The notes: generated by a model from the sequence alone, not told the origin. 64,000 nt of DNA from an uncultured Succiniclasticum sp. (GCA_902801365.1 CADCHY010000006.1:244801-308800); one strand, 5' to 3'. Numbered from the stretch's first letter, positions 1-9,345 are shown. Program-made: numbers and translations.

Positions 1-537
1 CTCTTCCAGCTGTTCCAGGTCTGCTTTGGCTTTTTCATATTTATCATATTGTAACCGATAGGATTCCAGCACCTGTTCCGCCGCTTCGCCGCCGAACGCG
101 TCCGTAAAGAAGCGGGACGCTTTGGGCTGCAGCAGTAACTGGTTCTCGTGCTGGCCGTGGATGTCCACCAGCAATTCCGCGAATTGTTTCAACACTGCCA
201 AAGGCACCGGGATGCCGTTGACACTGCTCTGGCTTTTTCCCGCAGCGGTCACTCTGCGTTTTAAAAATAAAAAATCATCCGCTTCGATGCCCTGTTCCTG
301 CAGCAGGCTGTGGATCTTCTCATCCTGCCCATCGAAGACAGCCTGCACCCAGAAGGCGTCGGTGCCGGTCCGTACCATGCCGGCGGCGGCCCGGCCTCCC
401 AGGGCGATGCCGAAGGCGTCAATCAGAATGGATTTGCCGGCCCCGGTCTCCCCGGTGAACACCGTGAAGCCTCCGGAAAAATCCACTTTCGCGTCTTCTA
501 TTAAGGCAAAGTTATGCACGTGCAATGATTGCAGCAT
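1..537 (-). CDS. recN: DNA repair protein RecN, N-terminal part (cut by window edge)
   Basis: SMC-like ATPase that acts in double-strand break repair with RecA. Only about the first 179 residues of a roughly 550-residue family are present; the 3' end lies outside the window. The start MLQSLHVHNFAL is typical of RecN, and the Walker A motif GETGAGKS follows around residue 30-37. A 'DIHGQHENQ' stretch, characteristic of RecN, is seen further on. The start ATG lies 2 bp after the argR stop, so the two are almost certainly co-transcribed, as in many Firmicutes. Confidence 0.95.
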   Translation of the reverse strand, partial: MLQSLHVHNFALIEDAKVDFSGGFTVFTGETGAGKSILIDAFGIALGGRAAAGMVRTGTDAFWVQAVFDGQDEKIHSLLQEQGIEADDFLFLKRRVTAAGKSQSSVNGIPVPLAVLKQFAELLVDIHGQHENQLLLQPKASRFFTDAFGGEAAEQVLESYRLQYDKYEKAKADLEQLEE

Positions 538-539
538 AT

Positions 540-1034
540 TTACCGTTTTCCTTTCTTCGGAGACAGGGCTTCTGCTTCCGCTGCGTCCCGGAACCGGAAG
601 TAAGACATGAGTTCCTCCGCGATCTCCGGCCGTTCGATGGCCACGAAGATGGTGTCGTCGCCTGCCACGGTACCCATGACCCCGATCCATTTCATGCTGT
701 CAATGGCGAAGGCTACGCCCTGGGCCGTTCCCGGCAGGGTGTGGAGTACCACCAGGTTGCCGCCTGCCTGCACCGAGATCACGGAATTGCGGATCAGCCG
801 TTCCATCTGTTCGGAAGACATAATGTGGCTGCGTTCCCTTGGAAAGGCGTAGCGGTAGCCGCCCCGCATGTCGGAAACCTTTACAAGCATCAGTTCCTTT
901 ATATCACGGGACACCGTAGCCTGCGTCACCTGCATACCGCTCTCCTGCAGGGCTTTTGCCAGATCTTCCTGGGTCTCGATGTTGCGTGTCTCCACCAGAT
1001 TCCGTATCATCTGGTGACGTTCCTGTTTGCTCAT
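540..1034 (-). CDS. argR: Arginine repressor ArgR/AhrC
   Basis: Hexameric transcription regulator of arginine biosynthesis and catabolism, using L-arginine as co-effector. The 164-residue product has an N-terminal winged helix (MSKQERHQMIRNLV, then ATVSRDIKEL, the recognition-helix SR motif). A C-terminal oligomerisation and arginine-binding domain follows, with the GTVAGDDTIF segment carrying the GDD arginine contact. I chose the ATG at 1034 because AGGAGG sits just upstream; an upstream in-frame extension runs through a hairpin element and is not coding. Its place between nadK and recN is the conserved Firmicute order. Confidence 0.95.
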   Translation of the reverse strand: MSKQERHQMIRNLVETRNIETQEDLAKALQESGMQVTQATVSRDIKELMLVKVSDMRGGYRYAFPRERSHIMSSEQMERLIRNSVISVQAGGNLVVLHTLPGTAQGVAFAIDSMKWIGVMGTVAGDDTIFVAIERPEIAEELMSYFRFRDAAEAEALSPKKGKR

Positions 1035-1069
1035 GGAAAGTCCTCCTCGTATGGAAGTTCTATAAATCG

Positions 1070-1171
1070 ATTGCCGTGGGATTTTTGCGAAGGACAAGGA
1101 AATGGCTCGCAGACGCAGTGGTGCTGCGTCGAGAGACATTGATGCAGTCATTCACAAAAAGCACCGGCAAT
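1070..1171. repeat. Long imperfect hairpin between nadK and argR
   Basis: The outer arms ATTGCCGTGGGATTTTTGCGAA and its near-complement at the right end pair over about 20 bp with few mismatches. An inner stem (GACGCAG, short loop, CTGCGTC) caps the structure. It starts right at the nadK stop. It has the size and two-stem layout of the elements around hydE (32.6 and 33.9 kb), but the sequence similarity is weak. No T-run follows, so it is not a plain intrinsic terminator. Confidence 0.6.
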
Positions 1172-2025
1172 TACAGGTCGTGGATCAGTTTTTCCTGCCA
1201 CGTCTCATAATAACTCTTGTCAGTCAGGCGCATCAGCCGTAAGAACTGCCGGTTCTTGGTGATCCGCACCACATCCCTCATGCCGATCTCGCAGACCGGT
1301 ATGCCGTCGGCGGACAGGGCCATGGGGGCGGTGTTCCGGGGCAGCAGGCGGATTTCCACTTCTTCCGTGGCCGGAATGACCAGAGGCCGGGTGGCCAGGG
1401 AGTGGGCGCAGATAGGTGTGATGATCATCACATCCATGCCCGGCTGCACCAGGGGTCCACCCGCAGACAGGGAATAGGCGGTGGAGCCGGTAGCGGTGCC
1501 TACGATGAGCCCGTCCGCGGCATAGCGGGCGGAGGGTTTGCCGTTGATGTACAGCTCGATGTGGTTGGTAGTGGAAAGGTTGCTGCGGGCGGCCACGAAC
1601 TCATTGATGGCCAGTTCGCTATGGGGTGTCTTTTTGCCTTCGGCAAAAGTCTGTGACTGCAGCAGGCAGCGCTTCTCGATGGTATATCTTCCGTCCGCCA
1701 GCAGCTGGAAGGCCTGCGTCAGGGTTTCAAATTCGATTTCCGCCAGGAAACCCAGGTGACCAAAGTTCACGCCGAAGACCGGTACGTTGATCTTCACCAT
1801 GTCCCGGGCCATGCGGAGGAAGGTTCCGTCCCCGCCCAGGGAGACTGCGGCGGTCAGCCGGGAGTTTCGTCCGGCGAAGGTCTCCAGGTTATACATTTTC
1901 GCAATTTGTTCCGGCGCCACCACCGTAAAATTGAACTGGCGGCAAAGGGCCAGGATGGCTTCAAAGTGGATCCGCACTTTGACGATGCTCATATTGGGAA
2001 AGATTCCCAGACGTATATTATCCAT
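1171..2025 (-). CDS. nadK: NAD kinase
   Basis: Phosphorylates NAD+ to NADP+ with ATP or polyphosphate in the cytoplasm. The 284-residue protein has the signature GGDGT at residues 64-68, the NE pair at 141-142 and a glycine-rich GTATGSTAYSLSAGGP segment that binds NAD. Length is normal for the family. SD AAGGA precedes ATG. The gene follows tlyA by 11 bp in the same direction, part of the tlyA-nadK-argR-recN run common in Firmicutes. Confidence 0.95.
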   Translation of the reverse strand: MDNIRLGIFPNMSIVKVRIHFEAILALCRQFNFTVVAPEQIAKMYNLETFAGRNSRLTAAVSLGGDGTFLRMARDMVKINVPVFGVNFGHLGFLAEIEFETLTQAFQLLADGRYTIEKRCLLQSQTFAEGKKTPHSELAINEFVAARSNLSTTNHIELYINGKPSARYAADGLIVGTATGSTAYSLSAGGPLVQPGMDVMIITPICAHSLATRPLVIPATEEVEIRLLPRNTAPMALSADGIPVCEIGMRDVVRITKNRQFLRLMRLTDKSYYETWQEKLIHDL

Positions 2026-2036
2026 TATTACTTCCT

Positions 2037-2846
2037 TTACTTATCAAGCTCCGCATGGGATGCCGCTACAACGGCGTCGATGTCTGGAACTGTATTTTGC
2101 TGAGTGTCCGCGGTCAGGTACAGCAGGTACTCGATGTTTCCTTCCGGCCCTTTCACCGGGGAAAAGTCCAGGCCGCCGATGCCGAAGCCTACTTCTTTGG
2201 CCAGGTCAATGATGCGCCGGATGACTTCCTTGTGCACTTCCGGGTCCCGCACCACGCCCTTTTTGCCGATGTGTTCCTTGCCTGCTTCAAACTGGGGCTT
2301 GACGAGGGCAAGGACGAAAGCACCGGGCGCCAGCAGTTTTTTCACCGCCGGCAGGATTTTGTCCAGTGAGATGAAGGCCACGTCGATGGAGGCGGCGTCG
2401 ATGGGTTCCGGCAGACTGTGTTCGTCCAGGGCCCGGGCGTTGGTCCGCTCCATGTTGATGACCCGCGGGTCGTTGCGCAGCTTCCAGGCCAGCTGTCCGT
2501 AGCCTACGTCGATAGCGTAGACCCTGCTTGCCCCGTTCTGCAGGGCGCAGTCCGTAAAGCCGCCGGTGGAGGCGCCGATGTCCGCCATCACCTTGCCGGC
2601 GACGGTTACGGGGAACACCTGCAGGGCTTTTTCCAGTTTCAGGCCTCCCCGGCTTACGTATTTCAGCTGGTCCCCCAGAAGGCGGATTTTTGCTTCCCCT
2701 TTCACGGAGGTACCGGGTTTGTCTATTTTCTGTTCGTCTACCAGCACCTGTCCCGCCATGATGGCCGCCTGGGCCCGGGCCCGGCTTTCGAAGAGGCCCT
2801 GTTCTACCAGATAGGTGTCGAGACGGATCTTTTTTGCTTTTTCCAT
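2037..2846 (-). CDS. tlyA: TlyA family rRNA (cytidine-2'-O)-methyltransferase
   Basis: 269 residues: an N-terminal S4 RNA-binding domain (about 6-66) followed by an FtsJ-like Rossmann methyltransferase domain. The SAM motif DIGASTGGFTD is at 89-99 and the catalytic-region LVKPQFE at 181-187. Family members 2'-O-methylate cytidines in 16S and/or 23S rRNA; some were annotated as haemolysins. It sits 10 bp downstream of dxs and 11 bp upstream of nadK, so it probably shares their transcript. Confidence 0.9.
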   Translation of the reverse strand: MEKAKKIRLDTYLVEQGLFESRARAQAAIMAGQVLVDEQKIDKPGTSVKGEAKIRLLGDQLKYVSRGGLKLEKALQVFPVTVAGKVMADIGASTGGFTDCALQNGASRVYAIDVGYGQLAWKLRNDPRVINMERTNARALDEHSLPEPIDAASIDVAFISLDKILPAVKKLLAPGAFVLALVKPQFEAGKEHIGKKGVVRDPEVHKEVIRRIIDLAKEVGFGIGGLDFSPVKGPEGNIEYLLYLTADTQQNTVPDIDAVVAASHAELDK

Positions 2847-2856
2847 ATGTTTCTTT

Positions 2857-4737
2857 CTACATCCAATGGGAGATTTTCTCCGCCATCTGCTCCGGTGTCA
2901 GTCCGATATCATGCATCAGCAGCTTTTTATCTCCCTGGGAGATGAACTGATCCGGAATACCAAAGGGCAGCACGGCGGTCATATGCAGCAGGCCGTACCG
3001 GTTCAGGGTTTCCATCACCGCGTCCCCGACGCCACCTTTCAGCACGCCTTCTTCCATGGTGACGATGCGGTGGGTTTTGGCCGCGTTTTCACAGAGAAGG
3101 TCTTCGTCCAGCGGTTTGGCGAAGCGCATGTTCACCACGCCGGCGCGGATGCCTTTTGCCTGCAGCAGGTCCGCGGTTTTTTCCGCTTCCACCACCATGC
3201 TGCCGATGGCCCAGATGGTAAGATCCGTTCCTTCCCGCAGGGTTTCCGCCTTGCCGATGGGCAGCGTGTGCAGCGGTTCGCTCATATCCGCGCCCAGGCC
3301 GCTGCCTCTGGGGTAACGGAGGGAGATGGGTCCGTCATTGTATTCCATGGCTGTCAGCAGCATGTGCCGCAGCTCGTTTTCATCTTTGGGTGCCATCACT
3401 GTCATGTTGGGCATGGGAATCAGGTAGGCGTAGTCGAAGACACCGTGATGGGTGTAGCCGTCGTCCCCTACCAGGCCGGCCCGGTCCATGCACAGCTTCA
3501 CCGGCAGGTTCTGCATGCAGATGTCGTGAAGCACCTGGTCGTAGGCTCGCTGCATGAAGGTGGAGTAAATGGCCGTTACCGGTTTGATGCCTTCCGTGGC
3601 CAGCCCCGCCGCGAAGGTCACCGCGTGCTGTTCCGCGATGCCCACGTCGAAGAAGCGTTCCGGGAAGCGTTTGGCAAACAGGTTGGTACCGGTGCCTTCC
3701 GGCATGGCTGCCGTGATGGCCACGATGGATTTATCTTTTTCCGCCAGTTCCACCAGGGTTTTTCCGAAGACGCTGGTGTAGGTAGGCGGCGCGCCGGGCT
3801 TGCTGATTTTCTTGCCGGTGGCAATATCGAAAGGCCCCGTTCCGTGGAATTCGTTGGGCCTCTCTTCCGCGGGAGTGTAGCCTTTGCCTTTTTTGGTGAC
3901 CACATGGATCAGGACAGGGCCCTCTTCCCGTTTGGCTGCCATCAGCATGGGCAGCAGCGCTTCGATATCATGGCCGTCCACGGGGCCGAAGTATTTGATG
4001 CCCAGGTATTCGAATATGGACCCGGGGGATACCAGGTATTTCACCCCGCCTTTCACCCGGTCGATGACCTCCAGCACATCCTCGCCGTGCTTCATGTCGC
4101 CCAGCCAGTTTTCCAGATTGTGCTTCAGTTTGTTGTAGGTCTCGCCGGTACGCAGCTGGTACAGGTACTGTGACATGGCCCCCACGTTTTTGGAAATGGA
4201 CATCTCGTTATCGTTAAGGATGATGATGATCCTTCGTCCGGTGTCCCCTATGTGGTTCAGGGCCTCAAAGGACATGCCGCCGGTCATGGCGCCGTCCCCG
4301 ATAATGGCTACCACGTGGTAGTTTTCCCCTTTCAGGTCCCGGGCGGCCGCGATGCCGTCCGCCGCGGAGACAGACGTGGAAGAATGGCCCACGCCGAATG
4401 CGTCGTGTTCGCTTTCCTGCCGTTTGGGAAAGCCGGACAGGCCTTTGTATGTGCGCAGGGTGGGAAACGCTTCCTTGCGTCCGGTTATGATTTTGTGGAT
4501 GTAGGCCTGATGCCCTACATCAAAGATGAATTTGTCCCGGGGAGAGTCAAAGACCCGGTGGAGGGCGATGGTCAGTTCCACCACGCCCAGATTGGGAGCC
4601 AGGTGCCCGCCGTTTTTGGACACAACTTCGATGAGCAGCTGCCGAATCTCCTCCGCCAGCCGGTTCATTTCTTCCAGTGTAAGAGTTTTCAGGTCCAGCG
4701 GGCTGTTGACTCTGTCCAGAATTTTATTCTCAGACAT
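2857..4737 (-). CDS. dxs: 1-deoxy-D-xylulose-5-phosphate synthase
   Basis: Condenses pyruvate and glyceraldehyde-3-phosphate to DXP, the first step of the non-mevalonate isoprenoid pathway and a precursor for thiamine and pyridoxal. 626 residues, full family length. The TPP motif GDG (147-149) through NDN (175-177) is intact. So are the transketolase signature DRAGLVGDDGYTHHG in the middle domain and the C-terminal transketolase domain. Downstream of ispA on the same strand, which matches pathway logic; a GC-rich hairpin lies between the two. Confidence 0.97.
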   Translation of the reverse strand: MSENKILDRVNSPLDLKTLTLEEMNRLAEEIRQLLIEVVSKNGGHLAPNLGVVELTIALHRVFDSPRDKFIFDVGHQAYIHKIITGRKEAFPTLRTYKGLSGFPKRQESEHDAFGVGHSSTSVSAADGIAAARDLKGENYHVVAIIGDGAMTGGMSFEALNHIGDTGRRIIIILNDNEMSISKNVGAMSQYLYQLRTGETYNKLKHNLENWLGDMKHGEDVLEVIDRVKGGVKYLVSPGSIFEYLGIKYFGPVDGHDIEALLPMLMAAKREEGPVLIHVVTKKGKGYTPAEERPNEFHGTGPFDIATGKKISKPGAPPTYTSVFGKTLVELAEKDKSIVAITAAMPEGTGTNLFAKRFPERFFDVGIAEQHAVTFAAGLATEGIKPVTAIYSTFMQRAYDQVLHDICMQNLPVKLCMDRAGLVGDDGYTHHGVFDYAYLIPMPNMTVMAPKDENELRHMLLTAMEYNDGPISLRYPRGSGLGADMSEPLHTLPIGKAETLREGTDLTIWAIGSMVVEAEKTADLLQAKGIRAGVVNMRFAKPLDEDLLCENAAKTHRIVTMEEGVLKGGVGDAVMETLNRYGLLHMTAVLPFGIPDQFISQGDKKLLMHDIGLTPEQMAEKISHWM

Positions 4738-4802
4738 TCCGTTTTGCCTTTCCGTGTTTTCGTGTGTTGCGTTGTGAGAGTTATGTAAATCGCTGGCGCG
4801 TA

Positions 4803-4844
4803 TGCTGTTGCAGGCTGCGCCGCCTGTGCGGCGGTGTTGCAGCA
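4803..4844. other. GC-rich hairpin in the ispA-dxs gap
   Basis: TGCTG...CAGCA outer arms and a CCGCC-TGTG-GGCGG type inner stem form a compact hairpin just after the ispA stop. There is no U-run on the minus strand, so it could be an RNA stability or attenuation element rather than a terminator. Confidence 0.45.
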
Positions 4845-4858
4845 GCGCTTGCGCGCAT

Positions 4859-5734
4859 TCAGTTTTTGCGGTTGGTCATGAGTCTGGCGATTTCCCGCAA
4901 GGGTTCCGCCTTTTCCCCGAAGCTCTCCAGGCAGGCCAGGGCTTCCTTCGTGGTGTCGTCCGCCATCTTCCGGGCTGTTTCCAGTCCGAAGAGGGATACA
5001 TAAGTGGACTTGTTGTTTTTCTCGTCGCTGCCGATGGGTTTCCCCAGTTCTTCCTCAGTGCTGGTCACGTCCAGGATGTCGTCTTCGATCTGGAAGGCCA
5101 GGCCGATCAGTTCCGCGAAATGCGTCAGGGCCAGCAGCTGTTCGTCAGTGGCTCCCGCCAGGTGGGCGCCGCCCCGCACGGCTGCAATGAACATGGCTCC
5201 GGTTTTGCCTTCGTGCAGCGTCTTTAATTCTTTGGCGCTGATCTGCCGGTTTTCCGCGTCCAGATCCAGGGCCTGTCCCCCTACCATGCCGAAGTTGCCG
5301 GCGCACATGGCGGTTTCGTGAACCACTTCCACTAAGGTAGAAGGTTTCACGTTCCGCTGTTCCAGCATCACTTCAAAGGCCAGGGTGAGCAGACCGTCCC
5401 CTGCCAGCACCGCCATGGCCTCGCCGAACACCTTGTGGTTGGTGAGGCGGCCCCGGCGGTAGTCGTCGTTGTCCATGCAGGGCAGGTCGTCGTGGATCAG
5501 GGAATAGGTGTGGATCATCTCCAGTCCGCAGGCAGCGGGCAGGAAATCATAGCCGTTGGCTCCCACCGCTTCCGCCGTAGCCATCAGCAGGATGGGGCGC
5601 AGGCGTTTGCCGCCTGCCAGCAGGCTGTATTTCATGGCATCGTCCACGTTGGAGATACCCCGTTTTTCCATGCGTTTCTCTAAGAAGTTGTTAACTAATT
5701 TCTTTCTGCTTTCATAGTACTGTTGAAAGTCCAT
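4859..5734 (-). CDS. ispA: Polyprenyl diphosphate synthase (farnesyl/geranylgeranyl type)
   Basis: Chain-elongating trans-prenyltransferase that condenses IPP onto allylic diphosphates, feeding undecaprenol, quinone and heme side chains. 291 residues, with the first aspartate-rich motif DDLPCMD (82-88) and the second DDILD (218-222). The GGKRLRP substrate-binding segment is at 41-47. It begins 5 bp after xseB and is preceded by AGGAG, in the xseA-xseB-ispA-dxs order standard in Firmicutes. Product chain length cannot be told from sequence alone. Confidence 0.93.
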   Translation of the reverse strand: MDFQQYYESRKKLVNNFLEKRMEKRGISNVDDAMKYSLLAGGKRLRPILLMATAEAVGANGYDFLPAACGLEMIHTYSLIHDDLPCMDNDDYRRGRLTNHKVFGEAMAVLAGDGLLTLAFEVMLEQRNVKPSTLVEVVHETAMCAGNFGMVGGQALDLDAENRQISAKELKTLHEGKTGAMFIAAVRGGAHLAGATDEQLLALTHFAELIGLAFQIEDDILDVTSTEEELGKPIGSDEKNNKSTYVSLFGLETARKMADDTTKEALACLESFGEKAEPLREIARLMTNRKN

Positions 5735-5739
5735 GTAAT

Positions 5740-6009
5740 TTACTCCTCTTCTTCCGGATCTTCAGGTTCTTCAAACTCTTCTGTATGAAAATCCTCGTCG
5801 TTGACGGGGTTCACTTCCAGTTTCTGCACGGCCGCCTTAGCTTTGTTCAGTTTTTCCAGGCAGATCTTGCTCAGTTCCGTGCCTTTCTGGAATTCCGCGA
5901 TGGCTTCTTCCAGAGGCAGATCTCCGCTTTCAAGTTTTTCTACCGCCGCTTCCAGTTCCGCCAGGGCTTCTTCAAACTTTATGTTCTTAGAGGTCTTTTT
6001 CGCTGCCAT
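5740..6009 (-). CDS. xseB: Exodeoxyribonuclease VII small subunit
   Basis: Small subunit of Exo VII, which degrades single-stranded DNA from both ends together with XseA. The 89-residue helical protein shows the family core [26 protein letters not shown] and a very acidic tail ([13 protein letters not shown]). I take the ATG at 6009 rather than the GTG at 6018 because AAAGG is 10 nt from the ATG but only 1 nt from the GTG. It sits between xseA and ispA. Confidence 0.93.
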   Translation of the reverse strand: MAAKKTSKNIKFEEALAELEAAVEKLESGDLPLEEAIAEFQKGTELSKICLEKLNKAKAAVQKLEVNPVNDEDFHTEEFEEPEDPEEEE

Positions 6010-6044
6010 ATTCTTCACGCCTTTCTGTATTACATACGCTGCAT

Positions 6045-7460
6045 CTACTGAGCATTCTTATCGTCAAAATCGATCTGCTGGATTACGGAATACACTTCCC
6101 CATCACAGAGTCTTGTGCGGATTTCTTCGCCCCAGTGCACATCCTGAACCGATTTGACGATTTGTCCCTGCCCGTTGGTAGTGACGGAATATCCTCTGGA
6201 AAGAATTTTCAGGGGGCTCACCGCGTCCAGATGTCCGGTTGCCAGAGCCAGTCTCTGCTCCTGGCTCACGGTCAGGTTTTTGGCCAGGGCGGTAAATTGG
6301 TTCCACGCGTTCTGATACCGGTTCTCGTAGGGTTCCCAGAGTTTCTTTTGTTTGTGTAGGGCTTTCAGGGCCGCTGCCACCCGCTGTTCCGGTTTGATCA
6401 GCAGCCGTTCCGGATGTTGCAGCGTCTTCATAGCCTGCTGCAGTCGCAGTTCCCTGTTTTCCAGGCGCCGTGGCAGGGTCTGCTGCATGCGCATGAGCAC
6501 CATGTCCAGCCGTTCCGCCGCCCTGTCCGTAATGCGGAGGGGATCCTGCAACATGCGGCTTTTCATCAGCCGCCGCAGTGTTTCTGTGCGCTGCTGCAGC
6601 ATGTGGTTTATGGCTGTTTCCAGCCGCGCCTGCCGGTCCAGCACCTGCCGCCGCAGCTGCCGGGTATCTTCCACGGCCAGTTCCGCTGCCTGGGACGGCG
6701 TGGCTGCCCGTTTGTCCGCGACAAAGTCGCTTAAGGTAACGTCTGTTTCGTGACCGACGGCAGAGATGACGGGAATTTCCGAAGCCGCCACTGCCCGAAC
6801 CACGATTTCTTCGTTAAAGGCCCACAGGTCTTCCATGGAGCCGCCGCCGCGGCCGACGATGAGCACGTCCGCCAGCCGGTGTTTATTCATGAAACGGATG
6901 GCGTGGGCGATGTCCCCTGCCGCCGGTTTTCCCTGTACCTGAACCGGGTACAGCAGCAGCTTCACCCCGGGATCCCGGCGCCGTGCCACTTTTATGACAT
7001 CCCGCACCGCCGCTCCTGCCGGGGAGGTGATGATGCCCACGGTTTTCGGGTGGGCCGGGATTGGTTTCTTTCTTTCTTCCGCGAAGAGGCCTTCCTCTTC
7101 CAGTTTCTTCTTCAGTTTTTCATAAGCCAGCATCAGACTGCCGATGCCTTCCTCAATCAGCATGTCCGCGTACAGCTGGTACACGCCGTTGGGTTCATAG
7201 ACGCTGATGCTGCCGATGGCCACCACGGTGTCCCCGTTGTCGGGATAGCGGAGCAGCTGCCGGGCCTGGCGCTGGAACATGACGCATTTCAGCACGCTGC
7301 CTGCGTCTTTTAAGGAAAAGTAGCAGTGCCCGGAAGGATAGCGTTTGAAGTTGCTGATTTCGCCACGGACCTGTACATGGGCCACCTGGCCGCTGCCTTC
7401 CACCAGTTTTTTGATAAGGCGGTTCATTTCCGTGACTGTGTAGGTATGGACTTCAGCCAT
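6045..7460 (-). CDS. xseA: Exodeoxyribonuclease VII large subunit
   Basis: 471-residue catalytic subunit of Exo VII. An N-terminal OB-fold ([22 protein letters not shown]) is followed by the nuclease domain with [32 protein letters not shown] and [28 protein letters not shown] long coiled-coil stretch completes the protein. SD AGGAGA precedes ATG. The gap to xseB is only 35 bp, so the two subunits are co-expressed. Confidence 0.96.
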   Translation of the reverse strand: MAEVHTYTVTEMNRLIKKLVEGSGQVAHVQVRGEISNFKRYPSGHCYFSLKDAGSVLKCVMFQRQARQLLRYPDNGDTVVAIGSISVYEPNGVYQLYADMLIEEGIGSLMLAYEKLKKKLEEEGLFAEERKKPIPAHPKTVGIITSPAGAAVRDVIKVARRRDPGVKLLLYPVQVQGKPAAGDIAHAIRFMNKHRLADVLIVGRGGGSMEDLWAFNEEIVVRAVAASEIPVISAVGHETDVTLSDFVADKRAATPSQAAELAVEDTRQLRRQVLDRQARLETAINHMLQQRTETLRRLMKSRMLQDPLRITDRAAERLDMVLMRMQQTLPRRLENRELRLQQAMKTLQHPERLLIKPEQRVAAALKALHKQKKLWEPYENRYQNAWNQFTALAKNLTVSQEQRLALATGHLDAVSPLKILSRGYSVTTNGQGQIVKSVQDVHWGEEIRTRLCDGEVYSVIQQIDFDDKNAQ

Positions 7461-7552
7461 GATGCTCTCCTGAAGCGATGCGCGTTTTCATCGTGTTACG
7501 TATGGCCGGGGCAGGCGCGGGGTTAAGCGCTTCTGTTTCCCTCTGCGGTTAT

Positions 7553-8530
7553 TCAGTGCTGCCCTTTGCCCTGCCGCCGCGCGTAGGCCGCGCAGCCTGA
7601 CGCGTTGTCGCCGCTGTAGCGGTTGTCCGGCATCCACACCCGGATGCCCCGCTTCGCCAGCTTTTCAACGATATGGTTACGGATCCACCGGTTGGCGCAG
7701 ACGCCCCCCGCCAGGATCACATGTTTTACGTGGTGTTCCGCCGCCCCGTTCCGGATCATGCGGACAAAGGTTTCCGCCAGTCCCCACTGCACACCGGCAG
7801 CCAGGTTAGCGGCTGCGATCGGATTTTCTTCCGTTTCCGGTTTCGCGTTCCCGATCGCCCGCAGCACCCAGGTGCAGGGGCCGGAAAGACTGACTTTTGT
7901 TTTATGCACGGAAACCGGGATTTCCGGGATTTCCGTGTGATGTTCCGCTAACTGTTCCAGGGCCGGTCCAGCCGGGAAACCCAGTCCCAGGGCTACGCCC
8001 ACCCGGTCCACAAACTGGCCGGCATGGAGATCCAGGCTGCCGCCGATTTCCGTCAGTCTGTAGGCAGCGTTTTCTTTCTCCGCCAGTAACAGATCGGTGG
8101 TTCCTCCCGATGCGTGTAAAAAGAGAAAGCGGTCCGCATCGGGACCGTTGGCAGACCACAGTGCTGCTTCCAGGTGGTTCTCCTGATGACTGATCTGCCA
8201 TAATGGGATGCCGTACAACGCAGCCAGCGACCGGGCAAAGCCCAGCCCGGCCAGGAACGCCGGCATATAGGAGTCTTCCCGCGGGCGGGGACGGGCGGAT
8301 ACGCCGATGCCCCGTACGGTAAAACTGTGCCCCCGCGCGGCTTCTTCCATCAGCTCCGGCAGATTGCGGGTATGCTGGTAGAGCATCTCCGACTGCTGCA
8401 GCCCGCAGCCTCCCGGTTTCACTTTTAAGATCCGCCTGGCTTCCGCTGCCACCTGCCCTTCCCTGTCCATAAAGAACAGCGACGTGGTGTAGCAGCTGGT
8501 ATCGATACCAAGATAAACTTCTTCTGTCAT
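7553..8530 (-). CDS. Kae1/TsaD-like (peptidase M22 family) protein
   Basis: 325 residues with the ASKHA fold of the TsaD/Kae1 family: LGIDTSCYTTS near the N-terminus, the metal-binding HQENH at 115-119, and the C-terminal ILAGGVCANRWIR segment. The usual TsaD N-terminal motif (ETSCDET) is altered to DTSCYTT. This suggests a paralogue rather than the tRNA t6A enzyme itself, and no tsaB/tsaE/tsaC gene is nearby. I chose the ATG at 8530 (GGAAG 9 nt upstream); a longer in-frame start at 8584 adds a non-conserved stretch. The substrate is unknown. Confidence 0.75.
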   Translation of the reverse strand: MTEEVYLGIDTSCYTTSLFFMDREGQVAAEARRILKVKPGGCGLQQSEMLYQHTRNLPELMEEAARGHSFTVRGIGVSARPRPREDSYMPAFLAGLGFARSLAALYGIPLWQISHQENHLEAALWSANGPDADRFLFLHASGGTTDLLLAEKENAAYRLTEIGGSLDLHAGQFVDRVGVALGLGFPAGPALEQLAEHHTEIPEIPVSVHKTKVSLSGPCTWVLRAIGNAKPETEENPIAAANLAAGVQWGLAETFVRMIRNGAAEHHVKHVILAGGVCANRWIRNHIVEKLAKRGIRVWMPDNRYSGDNASGCAAYARRQGKGQH

Positions 8531-8608
8531 GCTGTGCTTCTTCCGTAATAACGCGTCTGCTTTGCCACAGTACCTCTGCTTCAACGCAGCGCGCCGTCTT
8601 TTCTTTCT

Positions 8609-9031
8609 TTATTTTTGTTCCCGCATCAGTTTGCCCAGGACGCCGTTGATGAACCGGGCCGACTTTTCGGTGCCGAACTGTTTGGCCAGTTCCACCGCTT
8701 CGTTGACGGCCACGTTCACGGGCACTTTTTCTTCCCCGAAGCACATTTCATAAATGGCCATGCGCAAAATGTTGCGGTCGATGCCGGGCATGCGCTTCAC
8801 TTCCCAGTTGATGGCGTATTTGCCAATCAGCGCGTCGATTTCCGGCAGTTTTTCCGCGGTGCCTTTTAAAACTTTTTCCGCGTATGCTACGGCTTTTTCA
8901 GCCTCTTCACTCTTTTCCTCATCCTGCTGGACTTCCAGCGCGATGGCCAGCGCTTCCGCCGGTTCTGCCTGGGTGAAATCCATCTGGAACAAACTCTGCA
9001 ACACCATTTCCCTGGCGACTCTGCGAATCAT
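8609..9031 (-). CDS. nusB: Transcription antitermination factor NusB
   Basis: 140-residue all-helical RNA-binding protein that acts with NusE (S10) in rRNA antitermination. The start MIRRVAREMVLQSLFQMDF and the C-terminal NEAVELAKQFGTEKSARFINGVLGKL are diagnostic. GGAGG precedes the ATG. It lies downstream of the asp23-amaP-DUF2273 group, the conserved Firmicute arrangement. Confidence 0.95.
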   Translation of the reverse strand: MIRRVAREMVLQSLFQMDFTQAEPAEALAIALEVQQDEEKSEEAEKAVAYAEKVLKGTAEKLPEIDALIGKYAINWEVKRMPGIDRNILRMAIYEMCFGEEKVPVNVAVNEAVELAKQFGTEKSARFINGVLGKLMREQK

Positions 9032-9117
9032 GTGATTGTATCCTCCGTTCAGTACCGACAGCCTGTTCTTCCTCCGACTGTCTGTTGTGTTTTGCTTTTT
9101 CCGCTCATGCGGGCCTG

Positions 9118-9345
9118 CTATTTATGATAGCCCGGCGGCAGCAGCCGGTCCAGCCACTCTGCCAGGTCTTCTTTTTTATCAAGCTTGTAGCCGATAAAAA
9201 AGCCTCCGCCGGCGAACAGCAGCAGGAACAGCGTCCGCCAGAAACCGATGGTGAGAAACAGCGAGGCGATGAGCACCCCGGCCAGTGAGCATAAGAAGCG
9301 GCCGCGATAATTAAGCCAGATGTCTGTGAATATGTCTTTAAACAT
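9118..9345 (-). CDS. DUF2273 small membrane protein
   Basis: 75 residues with two closely spaced hydrophobic segments (about 18-35 and 38-52) separated by a short FWRT turn, then a soluble tail. Matches the DUF2273 proteins always found next to asp23/amaP; their role in envelope homeostasis is inferred from context. GGGGGG-type SD precedes the ATG. It lies 15 bp downstream of amaP. Confidence 0.85.
   Translation of the reverse strand: MFKDIFTDIWLNYRGRFLCSLAGVLIASLFLTIGFWRTLFLLLFAGGGFFIGYKLDKKEDLAEWLDRLLPPGYHK

Noticed and set aside
540..1151. Longer argR start at 1151
   Set aside because: The extra 39 residues are encoded by the hairpin element and lack an SD; AGGAGG before the ATG at 1034 marks the true start.
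2815..4173. Long plus-strand reading frame (452 codons) opposite dxs
   Set aside because: It is the complement of a well-conserved dxs gene, shows no recognisable domain and has no SD; a shadow caused by GC-rich codon use.
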